Part shown: piece after piece, positions 1 to 5,810 of the stretch
How positions within the stretch are numbered: the first letter of the stretch is position 1
How the letters are laid out: every line of letters begins with the position of its first letter
Made by a program: the position numbers and the translations under genes
The notes under the pieces: model-generated
Databases searched by the model: none
The model's input: only the letters and a program-made list of their open reading frames with translations
What the model was told of the DNA's origin: nothing
NCBI GenBank assembly: GCA_903887095.1
Contig: CAISOQ010000151.1
Span: forward strand, 1-10,784
Origin: an uncultured Flavobacteriia bacterium
GTDB lineage: Bacteria > Bacteroidota > Bacteroidia > Flavobacteriales_D > Crocinitomicaceae
DNA: 10,784 nucleotides
Direction of reading: 5' to 3'

Positions 1-304
1 GCTGTTTTAAGTAAGAATTAGCCTTGTGAGTTTCCTTTGGGCGATTGCTAGATTGAAGCATTTGTTGAAAGGCAAAATACCTGATATACCAAGTTTTACC
101 ACGTCGACAAAAAGTGACATTTCCAAGTATTTTATTATTTCTTTCAATCGACAGAAAAAGAGGGTCGTCAGCCTCAAGAATGCGATTTCTCGTGTCCAAA
201 TGACGGTATTTCGCTCCATTTGTTCCAAGCGCAGTGGATTCCAACAAATCAATAAGTTGGGGTGTAGCCTCTGTACGAAGTTGAAAAATGGAGCTTAGTT
301 TCAT
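1..304 (-). CDS. Partial unrecognised protein (N-terminal 101 residues), possibly GNAT-like
   Basis: This reading frame is open from an ATG at 304-302 to the left edge, so only the 5' 101 codons are present. Its ATG shares one base with the TAA stop of the upstream dehydrogenase gene (TAATG), a typical arrangement for coupled translation in an operon, and this is the main argument that it is real. The protein begins MKLSSIFQLRTEATPQLIDL and later has a stretch rich in beta-forming residues with the pattern PLFLSIERN..ILGNVTFCRR..TWYIRYFAF (about residues 50-80). It has no signal peptide or membrane segment and looks cytoplasmic. The strand-turn-strand pattern is reminiscent of the central sheet of GNAT acetyltransferases, but the acetyl-CoA loop is not in the visible part, so that is only a guess. 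Two shorter frames in the same bases (26-298 plus, 7-252 minus) give protein-unlike translations and are probably spurious. Confidence 0.7.
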   Translation of the reverse strand, partial: MKLSSIFQLRTEATPQLIDLLESTALGTNGAKYRHLDTRNRILEADDPLFLSIERNNKILGNVTFCRRGKTWYIRYFAFQQMLQSSNRPKETHKANSYLKQ

Positions 305-1473
305 TAAATTGCCGCCGCAACGATTGATTCTACATCAGATAACAGAATTGCTTTTCTCTCACCCATTTCTGTCCAACCTCGTTCCTCAAAACGTTCACGA
401 ATGATTTTTGCAATCTCAGGAGATGGATCCGTATAGTCAGAAATATGCGTAGGAATTTCAAGTAATTGAAAAAACTGCTCAGTTTTTTCAATTGCGGCTT
501 TTGCCACTTCATCATCATTGCCATCCAATTCCCAAACTCTTTTTCCGTATTGAACCAATTTTTGCTTTTTGTTTTCAAATTGATTTTCAAAAAGTCGTGG
601 AGCAATAATTGCCAAAGTGCGCGCATGGTCTATACCATAAAATGCAGTTAATTCATGTCCGATCATGTGCGTAGCCCAATCCGTCGGAACGCCGCAGCGC
701 AAGTTGCCATTCAATGCATTTGTTGCACACCACATCAGATTGGATGCCGCCCTGTAATCTGAAGGATCATGAAGTACCTTTGGACCAATCTCAATAAGCG
801 TTGATAAAATTGCCTCAGCTTGTCTTTCCTGAAGGAAGTTATCTGTTGGATAGGTTACGTACTGTTCCAACGTATGTACAAAGGCATCAACGATCCCATT
901 CGCTATCTGCCTTTCCGGTAACGACGCAACTACAGTGGGATCGAGGAATGAGAATTTTGGAAAGAATAACGGTCCGCCCATGGCACGTTTCTCTTTTAAT
1001 TCAGAACGACTTATCACCGCTCCAGAGTTGGCCTCTGAACCAGTTGCGGGCAGTGTCAGAATAGTGCCAAAAGGCAAGGCATTTTCAAAAATGCAACCCT
1101 CCTTACGAAGTAATACGTCCCAAGGATCTCCTTCGTAAAAATATGCGCCTGTCATAAATTTCACTCCATCGATCACAGATCCGCCTCCCACAGCGAGGAT
1201 GACATCTACATTTTTCTCCCGAGCCAGTTCGACTCCTTTTATCAAGGTTGAAAATTCAGGATTCGCCTCAATTCCTCCGAATTCAATAAGTTTAAATGCG
1301 GATAGTTTTTCACGAATCCGAGCGAGCAAACCAATACGTTCTGCACTCTTGCCTCCATAGGCTAAAAGCACTTTTTTATTAGGAGAAATTTCACTTAGCA
1401 AAGCTGGCAACCGATCCAATTGATCTTTTCCGAAAACGATGCGTGTAGGGTTGATAATTTCAAAATTCAGCAT
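304..1473 (-). CDS. yqhD: YqhD-like iron/zinc-containing alcohol dehydrogenase (NADPH-dependent aldehyde reductase)
   Basis: The 389-residue protein belongs to the iron-containing (type III) alcohol dehydrogenases and resembles E. coli YqhD along its whole length. YqhD reduces short-chain and lipid-peroxidation aldehydes with NADPH in the cytoplasm. The N-terminal dinucleotide domain carries the GGGS motif at 96-99 (AVGGGSVIDG), and LTLPATGSEAN lies at 139-149. The expected metal ligands are D196 and H200 (VDAFVHTLEQY), H269 (WATHMIGHE) and H283 (GIDHARTL), all present. I chose the ATG at 1473 (MLNFEIINPTRIVFGK), which matches the family N-terminus; an in-frame ATG at 1518 would add 15 residues with no counterpart and reach into the upstream tRNA promoter region. 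No Shine-Dalgarno is seen. The gene is translationally coupled to the truncated downstream frame. The family is clear; the exact substrate cannot be read from sequence. Confidence 0.93.
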   Translation of the reverse strand: MLNFEIINPTRIVFGKDQLDRLPALLSEISPNKKVLLAYGGKSAERIGLLARIREKLSAFKLIEFGGIEANPEFSTLIKGVELAREKNVDVILAVGGGSVIDGVKFMTGAYFYEGDPWDVLLRKEGCIFENALPFGTILTLPATGSEANSGAVISRSELKEKRAMGGPLFFPKFSFLDPTVVASLPERQIANGIVDAFVHTLEQYVTYPTDNFLQERQAEAILSTLIEIGPKVLHDPSDYRAASNLMWCATNALNGNLRCGVPTDWATHMIGHELTAFYGIDHARTLAIIAPRLFENQFENKKQKLVQYGKRVWELDGNDDEVAKAAIEKTEQFFQLLEIPTHISDYTDPSPEIAKIIRERFEERGWTEMGERKAILLSDVESIVAAAI

Positions 1474-1534
1474 GACACAAAAATACCCAAAACAATAGTC
1501 TAGAAGACCTAAATTCAATGTGAAATATTTTTAC

Positions 1535-1542
1535 TACTTTCG
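1535..1542 (+). promoter_or_regulatory. Possible -7 box for tRNA-Ser
   Basis: TACTTTCG matches the Bacteroidota -7 consensus TAnnTTTG at all but one defined position and lies 14 bases before the mature tRNA, as expected for a short 5' leader. No TTG element is found 17-23 bases upstream, so the assignment is weak. Confidence 0.3.
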
Positions 1543-1556
1543 TCTCCCACATTTTT

Positions 1557-1643
1557 AGAGAGGTGTCCGAGTGGTTGAAGGAGCTACCCTGGAAAGGTAG
1601 TATACGGGTAACCGTATCGAGAGTTCGAATCTCTTCCTCTCTG
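1557..1643 (+). tRNA. tRNA-Ser (anticodon GGA)
   Basis: A complete class II tRNA can be folded by eye. The acceptor stem pairs AGAGAGG (1557-1563) with CCTCTCT (1636-1642), followed by discriminator G at 1643. The D arm contains the TCCGAGTGGTTGAAGGA region typical of tRNA-Ser. The anticodon stem CTACC/GGTAG (1584-1588, 1596-1600) encloses the loop CTGGAAA with anticodon GGA at 1591-1593, which reads UCC and UCU. The long variable arm TACGGGTAACCGTA is diagnostic of Ser, Leu or Tyr tRNAs. The T loop TTCGAAT is at 1624-1630. The 3' CCA is not encoded (the genome reads CAAA after G73) and must be added by nucleotidyltransferase. The first base pair is A-U rather than the common G-C. Confidence 0.97.
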
Positions 1644-1644
1644 C

Positions 1645-1680
1645 AAAAAATCCCAAGCTTAAAACACTTGGGATTTTTTA
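1645..1680. terminator. Bidirectional intrinsic terminator between tRNA-Ser and ansA
   Basis: A perfect 13-base inverted repeat, AAAAAATCCCAAG (1645-1657) with CTTGGGATTTTTT (1667-1679), encloses a 9-base loop. The A and T runs lie inside the stem arms, so each strand ends in a U-tract. It starts one base after the tRNA discriminator base and lies 9 bases beyond the ansA stop codon, so it can serve both convergent transcripts. Confidence 0.9.
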
Positions 1681-1688
1681 TTGCTCTT

Positions 1689-2723
1689 TCATGAATTTGT
1701 CACTTCCCCACAAAGATCTATTTCAAGCATGTGCACAACAGATTCAAGACCCTTTTCTAACGCTAGTAAGTGCATCATTTTAGTGAGTGCCGCCTCCGTT
1801 GTTAAATCATTTCCACTAATGACTCCCACACTACTAAAGAAAGAACTCGTTTGGTATTTTCCTTGCTGGACCGAGCCGGAACTACATTGTGTAATATTTA
1901 ATACAATGCCCCCTTCTTCGATGTAGTTTTTTATAAACTTTCGGAAGGTCTCATCACTTGGCGCGTTTCCCGATCCAAAAGTCTCCAAAACAATTGCATC
2001 GGTTTCTTTTCGATCAAACAAACTTGCATACGCTTTGGAAGGAAATCCTGGATGAATCTTTAACAAAGCCACCCTGGAACTCATTTTTGGATTATAGACC
2101 AAATCTGTTAGAGAAGTCCTAAACAATTTATCAAGATTGTATTCAATATTCACTCCGGCTTTTGCTAGTTCGGCGTAATTTGGAGAAGAAAATGCCTCGA
2201 ACTGATTTGCTGAAATTTTAGAACTTCGGTTACCTCTGTACAAGGAATATTCAAAATAAACCGCCACTTCCTGAACAATGGGCTGTCCTTGTGGATCCTT
2301 ATCCGCAGCAATTTCAATAGCCGTAATTAAATTTTCTTTCCCATCCGTGCGGATGGTACCGATTGGCAATTGTGAGCCTGTAAATATTACTGGTTTCTTT
2401 AGTCCTTGCAACATAAAACTCAGTGCTGAAGCGGAAAATGCCATTGTATCTGAACCGTGCAAAATAACAAACCCATCGTGCTTTGAATAGTTGTCTTGCA
2501 CAATCTGAGCCATTTGCTGCCAATACAGTGGATTCATTTCTGAGGAATCTATTGGGTTTTCAAAACTCTGTGTTGTCAACTCGACATTCAATCGATGGAT
2601 TTCTGGTACATGCTTATAAATATGATTGAAATCGAAGCTTTTTAACTGACCTGTTTCCTGATCTTTGATCATACCAATTGTTCCGCCGGTATAAATAATC
2701 AATATGCTGGGTTTTTTACTCAT
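1689..2723 (-). CDS. ansA: Type I (cytoplasmic) L-asparaginase
   Basis: The 344-residue protein hydrolyses L-asparagine to aspartate and ammonia. It aligns by eye with E. coli AnsA. The N-terminal motif YTGGTIGM (11-18) contains the first catalytic threonine (T15, equivalent to T14 of E. coli AnsA). The second motif is HGSDTM (89-94), with a Ser at 91 where E. coli AnsA has Thr91, followed by the conserved D92. RGNRSSK and a C-terminal VGVISGNDLTTEAA segment are also family features. There is no signal peptide, in keeping with the cytoplasmic type I enzyme rather than the periplasmic type II. The ATG at 2723 lies 3 bases after the tatD stop, making ansA the last gene of the galE operon. Its transcript ends at the hairpin shared with the tRNA. 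Confidence 0.95.
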   Translation of the reverse strand: MSKKPSILIIYTGGTIGMIKDQETGQLKSFDFNHIYKHVPEIHRLNVELTTQSFENPIDSSEMNPLYWQQMAQIVQDNYSKHDGFVILHGSDTMAFSASALSFMLQGLKKPVIFTGSQLPIGTIRTDGKENLITAIEIAADKDPQGQPIVQEVAVYFEYSLYRGNRSSKISANQFEAFSSPNYAELAKAGVNIEYNLDKLFRTSLTDLVYNPKMSSRVALLKIHPGFPSKAYASLFDRKETDAIVLETFGSGNAPSDETFRKFIKNYIEEGGIVLNITQCSSGSVQQGKYQTSSFFSSVGVISGNDLTTEAALTKMMHLLALEKGLESVVHMLEIDLCGEVTNS

Positions 2724-2726
2724 AGG

Positions 2727-3500
2727 TCAATTCAAGTTAAACATCTGACGCGCATTTGCAGTCGTAAGATCCGCTACTTCGGTCAATTTCATTTGCTTTA
2801 TATCAGCAAGTTTTTCAGCGATGTGAATCAAATAAGCACTTTCATTCCTCTTGCCTCTATGAGGAGTTGGCGGCAAGTAAGGTGAATCCGTTTCCAAAAC
2901 AATCATGTCAATAGGTATATCCTTTACTACCTCATCCAACCCCGACTTTTTGTATGTTAATACTCCTCCTAATCCCAACATAAACCCACCATATTCCTGG
3001 ATTTTTCGGGCTTGTTCAAGTGTGCCAGTAAAACAATGAAAAATACCCCGTAAATTGTCATCGTTCAATTCATCTACAATGTCAAAAATTTCTTCAAACG
3101 CTTCACGCGCATGGATAATGATAGGCAATTTCAGCTCCTTTGCCCAACTAATTTGCTGTCGAAAAGCCTGTGCTTGGGCATCCTGAAATGTTTTATCCCA
3201 ATAAAGATCCATTCCAATTTCACCAACAGCTAAATTGTTGCGGGTAAACAAATGTTCCTTGATTACCTCCAAATTTCTCTCCCAATTTTCATCAACAGAG
3301 CCCGGATGCAAACCCATCATCGGAAAACAATTATTTGGAAATTGATTGCACAAATCATACATAGCCGAAATGGACTCAATATCAATATTTGGTAGTAACA
3401 ATTTATCAACTCCAGCGTTGATGGCTCTTTGCACTGCATCAGTTCTATCTTCATTAAATGATGATGAAAAAAGATGAGTATGGGTATCAATAAATATCAT
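2727..3500 (-). CDS. tatD: TatD family metal-dependent hydrolase / DNase
   Basis: The 257-residue protein has the amidohydrolase-type TIM barrel of the TatD/YcfH family, whose members are metal-dependent deoxyribonucleases. All hallmark ligands are visible: H7 and H9 in FIDTHTHLF, E94 in VGEIGMDLYWD, H130 in IIHARE, H155 in FHCFTG, and D205 in ETDSPYLPP. GLHPG (63-67) is also typical. The length is standard. It is cytoplasmic, with no signal peptide. Three bases separate it from the barrel-protein gene upstream and three from ansA downstream. Which TatD paralogue it corresponds to in other bacteria cannot be told from the motifs; tatD and ansA are often adjacent in Bacteroidota as far as I recall. 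Confidence 0.93.
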   Translation of the reverse strand: MIFIDTHTHLFSSSFNEDRTDAVQRAINAGVDKLLLPNIDIESISAMYDLCNQFPNNCFPMMGLHPGSVDENWERNLEVIKEHLFTRNNLAVGEIGMDLYWDKTFQDAQAQAFRQQISWAKELKLPIIIHAREAFEEIFDIVDELNDDNLRGIFHCFTGTLEQARKIQEYGGFMLGLGGVLTYKKSGLDEVVKDIPIDMIVLETDSPYLPPTPHRGKRNESAYLIHIAEKLADIKQMKLTEVADLTTANARQMFNLN

Positions 3501-3503
3501 ACG

Positions 3504-4256
3504 TCAGAACAGAGAAACACTAATTCCAAGTTGAAATAATCGAAGCTCGGCACTTGATCGATTTGAGAAAAGAGAATTAATCCCATATGAACCATAGATT
3601 GCCCAATTGCGGATGCCTAAACGAACATGTGTGGAAAGTGCCAAACGATTAATATCTGCAAAATCGTAGTTTTTATAGAGCCCACCTTCAATCTGCGTGG
3701 CTCCGTTGTAAATTGTTTTGGAATATATATTGCATTGATATCCAACAACACCACCTATATGCAACTTGACATGCTTCCAACCTTTTGTTCGAAATCGCAA
3801 TTCAAAAGGTACACCTATTGCATTTCCACAAAGCAGTCTCTTTTTTATCCCTAACGTTGATACGGAATTTATAAGGACTGTAAAATTATTGGAAGGATCG
3901 GCTAAAAATTGATTGGATAGATTCTCCGTTTTAAAAAAACTTTGTCTGATGCCGGTTGCAAGAGATACACTGCCTTTCTTTGACAATGGAATATCGAATA
4001 AAAAATTTGTGTTCAACCCTATTGACGACCAACGATTATTAAATGCCTGTATATCGCCCATCCAATCGTTGTAAGTAATATCAAAAACCAGCCGATCATA
4101 TTTTTGAGCCTTTTCGGCTTCTGCAGGTCTTAATCCTGTATAATGAAACATTACTCCAGGTTTGTATCGTGATATAAGATTCGGCTCAGAATTGTATTGC
4201 GCAAAGCTGCATAATCCTACAAAAGAAATGAGTGCTATTAAAATGAATCTACCCAT
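3504..4256 (-). CDS. Outer-membrane beta-barrel protein of unknown function (PorT-like)
   Basis: The predicted product is 250 residues from the ATG at 4256. A signal peptide occupies residues 1-19 (MGRFILIALISFVGLCSFA) with probable cleavage before Q20. The frame stays open upstream to an ATG at 4301, but that start would put 15 polar residues ahead of the signal peptide and deepen the overlap with galE, so I prefer 4256. The mature part shows alternating-hydrophobicity strands (for example RLVFDITYN, SSIGLNTNFLFDI, VKLHIGGVVGYQ, NWAIYGSYGINSLF) and ends in LFQLGISVSLF; the terminal Phe is the signature by which BamA recognises barrels. The size suits an 8-10-strand barrel of the PorT/outer-membrane-beta-barrel type seen in Bacteroidota. 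The role is unknown. The start overlaps the galE stop by 8 bases, suggesting coupling. Confidence 0.82.
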   Translation of the reverse strand: MGRFILIALISFVGLCSFAQYNSEPNLISRYKPGVMFHYTGLRPAEAEKAQKYDRLVFDITYNDWMGDIQAFNNRWSSIGLNTNFLFDIPLSKKGSVSLATGIRQSFFKTENLSNQFLADPSNNFTVLINSVSTLGIKKRLLCGNAIGVPFELRFRTKGWKHVKLHIGGVVGYQCNIYSKTIYNGATQIEGGLYKNYDFADINRLALSTHVRLGIRNWAIYGSYGINSLFSNRSSAELRLFQLGISVSLF

Positions 4257-5280
4257 TCTTTTGAAGGTGTTTTTCCCATTTCCAAGCATGGAGAATTGCA
4301 TCCGACACGGTGAATTTGGGCGTCCAGCTTAGTAAGTCTTTTGATTTTTGAGCATTGGCATAAATTTCAATTACGTCACCAACTCGTCTTGGTCCAAATT
4401 TCCAGTTTAATTTTTCGCTTGTGTTTTCTTCAAAAAGATGAATAACTTCCAAAACACTTGTTCCTTTTCCAGTACCTACATTGATTGCTTCGATACATGC
4501 TCCATTTTGGGCCTCTAAAAATGCAATAGATTGAACATGTGCTTCGGCCAAATCACAAACATGAATATAGTCTCGAACGCACGTTCCATCCACTGTTGGA
4601 TAATCATTTCCATTGATTGTCAAACATTCTTGCTTGCCAATTGCGGTTTGTGTTACGAATGGGAACAAATTGTTTGGTCTTCCGAGAGGAAATTCACCAA
4701 TTAACGCTGAAGGATGGGCTCCAACCGGATTAAAATATCGCAAGTTGATTACCCTAAAATCTGGATTTACGCGCTGTACATCTTCAATGAGTTGCTCTCC
4801 TACAAGTTTCGTGTATCCATAAGGTGAACTTGGTTGAACTTTCGGTGTATTTTCAGTCACCTCTTTTAGCCCTTGCGGTTCGCCATAAACGGTGCAAGAA
4901 GATGAAAACACAAAATTTGGAACCTTGTATTTCAATGCCAATGAGCAAATCACAGACAATCCTTCAATATTGTTATGGTAATATTTCAAAGGTTCTTGAA
5001 CAGATTCTCCAACAGCTTTATAGGCTGCAAAATGGATGATTCCAGAAAAGGAATAGTGTTGAAAAAGATTCTCCATGAGCGATGCATTGCATACATCAAT
5101 TTCATGAATCGGGGGTGTAAAACCAATAATTTCATTTAATCCAGCCACCACTACGCGATTTGCATTGCGAAAATCGTCGACAATAACAGGGGTATATCCT
5201 GCCTTAACTAGCTCAACAACAGTGTGCGAACCGATGTAACCACATCCCCCTGTAATGAGAATCGTTTTGTTCTTTTCCAT
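4249..5280 (-). CDS. galE: UDP-glucose 4-epimerase
   Basis: The 343-residue protein interconverts UDP-glucose and UDP-galactose in the cytoplasm, supplying galactose units to surface polysaccharides or feeding the Leloir pathway. It is an extended short-chain dehydrogenase/reductase. The NAD-binding GGCGYIGSH is at 11-19, the catalytic serine region FSSSCTVYG at 125-133 (S128), and YGYTK at 154-158 supplies the Tyr-Lys pair. LRYFNPVGAHPS, GRPNNLFPFV and the VRDYIHVCDLA motif are all strongly GalE-like, and the length is normal. It is the first gene of a four-gene operon, with a recognisable promoter directly upstream. Its last 8 bases overlap the start of the barrel-protein gene. Confidence 0.96.
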   Translation of the reverse strand: MEKNKTILITGGCGYIGSHTVVELVKAGYTPVIVDDFRNANRVVVAGLNEIIGFTPPIHEIDVCNASLMENLFQHYSFSGIIHFAAYKAVGESVQEPLKYYHNNIEGLSVICSLALKYKVPNFVFSSSCTVYGEPQGLKEVTENTPKVQPSSPYGYTKLVGEQLIEDVQRVNPDFRVINLRYFNPVGAHPSALIGEFPLGRPNNLFPFVTQTAIGKQECLTINGNDYPTVDGTCVRDYIHVCDLAEAHVQSIAFLEAQNGACIEAINVGTGKGTSVLEVIHLFEENTSEKLNWKFGPRRVGDVIEIYANAQKSKDLLSWTPKFTVSDAILHAWKWEKHLQKNG

Positions 5281-5287
5281 TCGAATT

Positions 5288-5318
5288 CAAAGTTACTATT
5301 TATGCTGCGATGAATCAA
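5288..5318 (-). promoter_or_regulatory. Promoter of the galE operon
   Basis: On the minus strand a TTG (5318-5316) is followed after 20 bases by TAACTTTG (5295-5288), a perfect match to the Bacteroidota -7 box TAnnTTTG at an accepted spacing (17-23). The predicted transcript start lies only a few bases before the galE ATG, so the mRNA would be almost leaderless. The assignment rests on consensus matching only. Confidence 0.6.
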
Positions 5319-5390
5319 GAAATCTAGTAATGCCTTCAATTAAATTCATCCTAAAATAAACCAAAATAATTCTTAATTGTTAATTAAAGC

Positions 5391-5810
5391 ATGAAATCAC
5401 TTTTATTGTTTTTACTTGTATTCAGTTTAACTTCCGCTGCCGAAAAAAGCAACCTCTCCCTCACCGTGCAAGTGAATGGATTCTCTAGCAACGAGGGCAA
5501 GGCCTTTATAGGAGTATATCGTCCTCAGGATAAATGGCCTGAAATCAATAAACAATTCATTGGTAAGGTTGTCGTCATTGAGAATGGTGTTGCGAAAATC
5601 ACTTTTGAGAATTTGGAAAAGGGGTCTTATGCCATTGCAGTATTTCATGATCGCAATCGGAATGGAATACTGGACAAAAATATGCTTGGAGTACCAGTTG
5701 AAAAATATGGTTTTTCCAACAATGCCAGAGAAACTTTTAGTGCTCCCTCTTTTCAAAGTGCTGCCGTAACTTTTGACAAATCAAAATGGATCAGTATTAA
5801 CGTTAAATAA
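5391..5810 (+). CDS. Secreted DUF2141 family protein
   Basis: The 139-residue protein begins with a signal peptide (MKSLLLFLLVFSLTSA, about residues 1-17) and is probably periplasmic or exported. The remainder is a beta-rich domain with the DUF2141 hallmarks: GKAFIGVYR (36-44), LEKGSYAIAVFHDRNRNG (75-92), the acidic loop D87-x-N-x-N-G-x-L-D95, and GVPVEKYGFSNNA (100-112). The HDxNxNGxLD loop resembles a calcium-binding EF-hand-type loop; calcium binding is an inference. The function of the family is unknown. The gene has its own orientation, is divergent from galE with 110 bases between, and its 3' end overlaps the convergent ppk1 gene by 8 bases. The length is typical of the family. Confidence 0.9.
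   Translation: MKSLLLFLLVFSLTSAAEKSNLSLTVQVNGFSSNEGKAFIGVYRPQDKWPEINKQFIGKVVVIENGVAKITFENLEKGSYAIAVFHDRNRNGILDKNMLGVPVEKYGFSNNARETFSAPSFQSAAVTFDKSKWISINVK

Noticed and set aside
26..298. Plus-strand frame of 90 codons at the left edge
   Set aside because: It lies wholly opposite the minus-strand frame that is coupled to the dehydrogenase gene, and its translation shows no domain-like character.
1478..1485. TATTTTTG on the minus strand before the dehydrogenase gene
   Set aside because: It is a perfect -7 box match, but it lies only 4 bases from the ATG and has no TTG at 17-23 bases, so transcription would start at or inside the start codon; probably chance in AT-rich DNA.
1474..1518. N-terminal extension of the alcohol dehydrogenase from an upstream ATG
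   Set aside because: The added 15 residues (Cys/Tyr/Phe rich) have no counterpart in YqhD-like proteins; MLNFEIINPT at 1473 is the natural start.
1557..1690. tRNA-Ser as an integration (att) site
   Set aside because: I found no integrase gene and no direct repeat of the tRNA 3' end in the window; the flanking hairpin is a plain terminator.
5373..5387. TTAATT-GTT-AATTAA dyad before the DUF2141 gene, as a possible operator
   Set aside because: Six A/T-only pairs in a very AT-rich intergenic stretch are expected by chance, and no second copy is seen.
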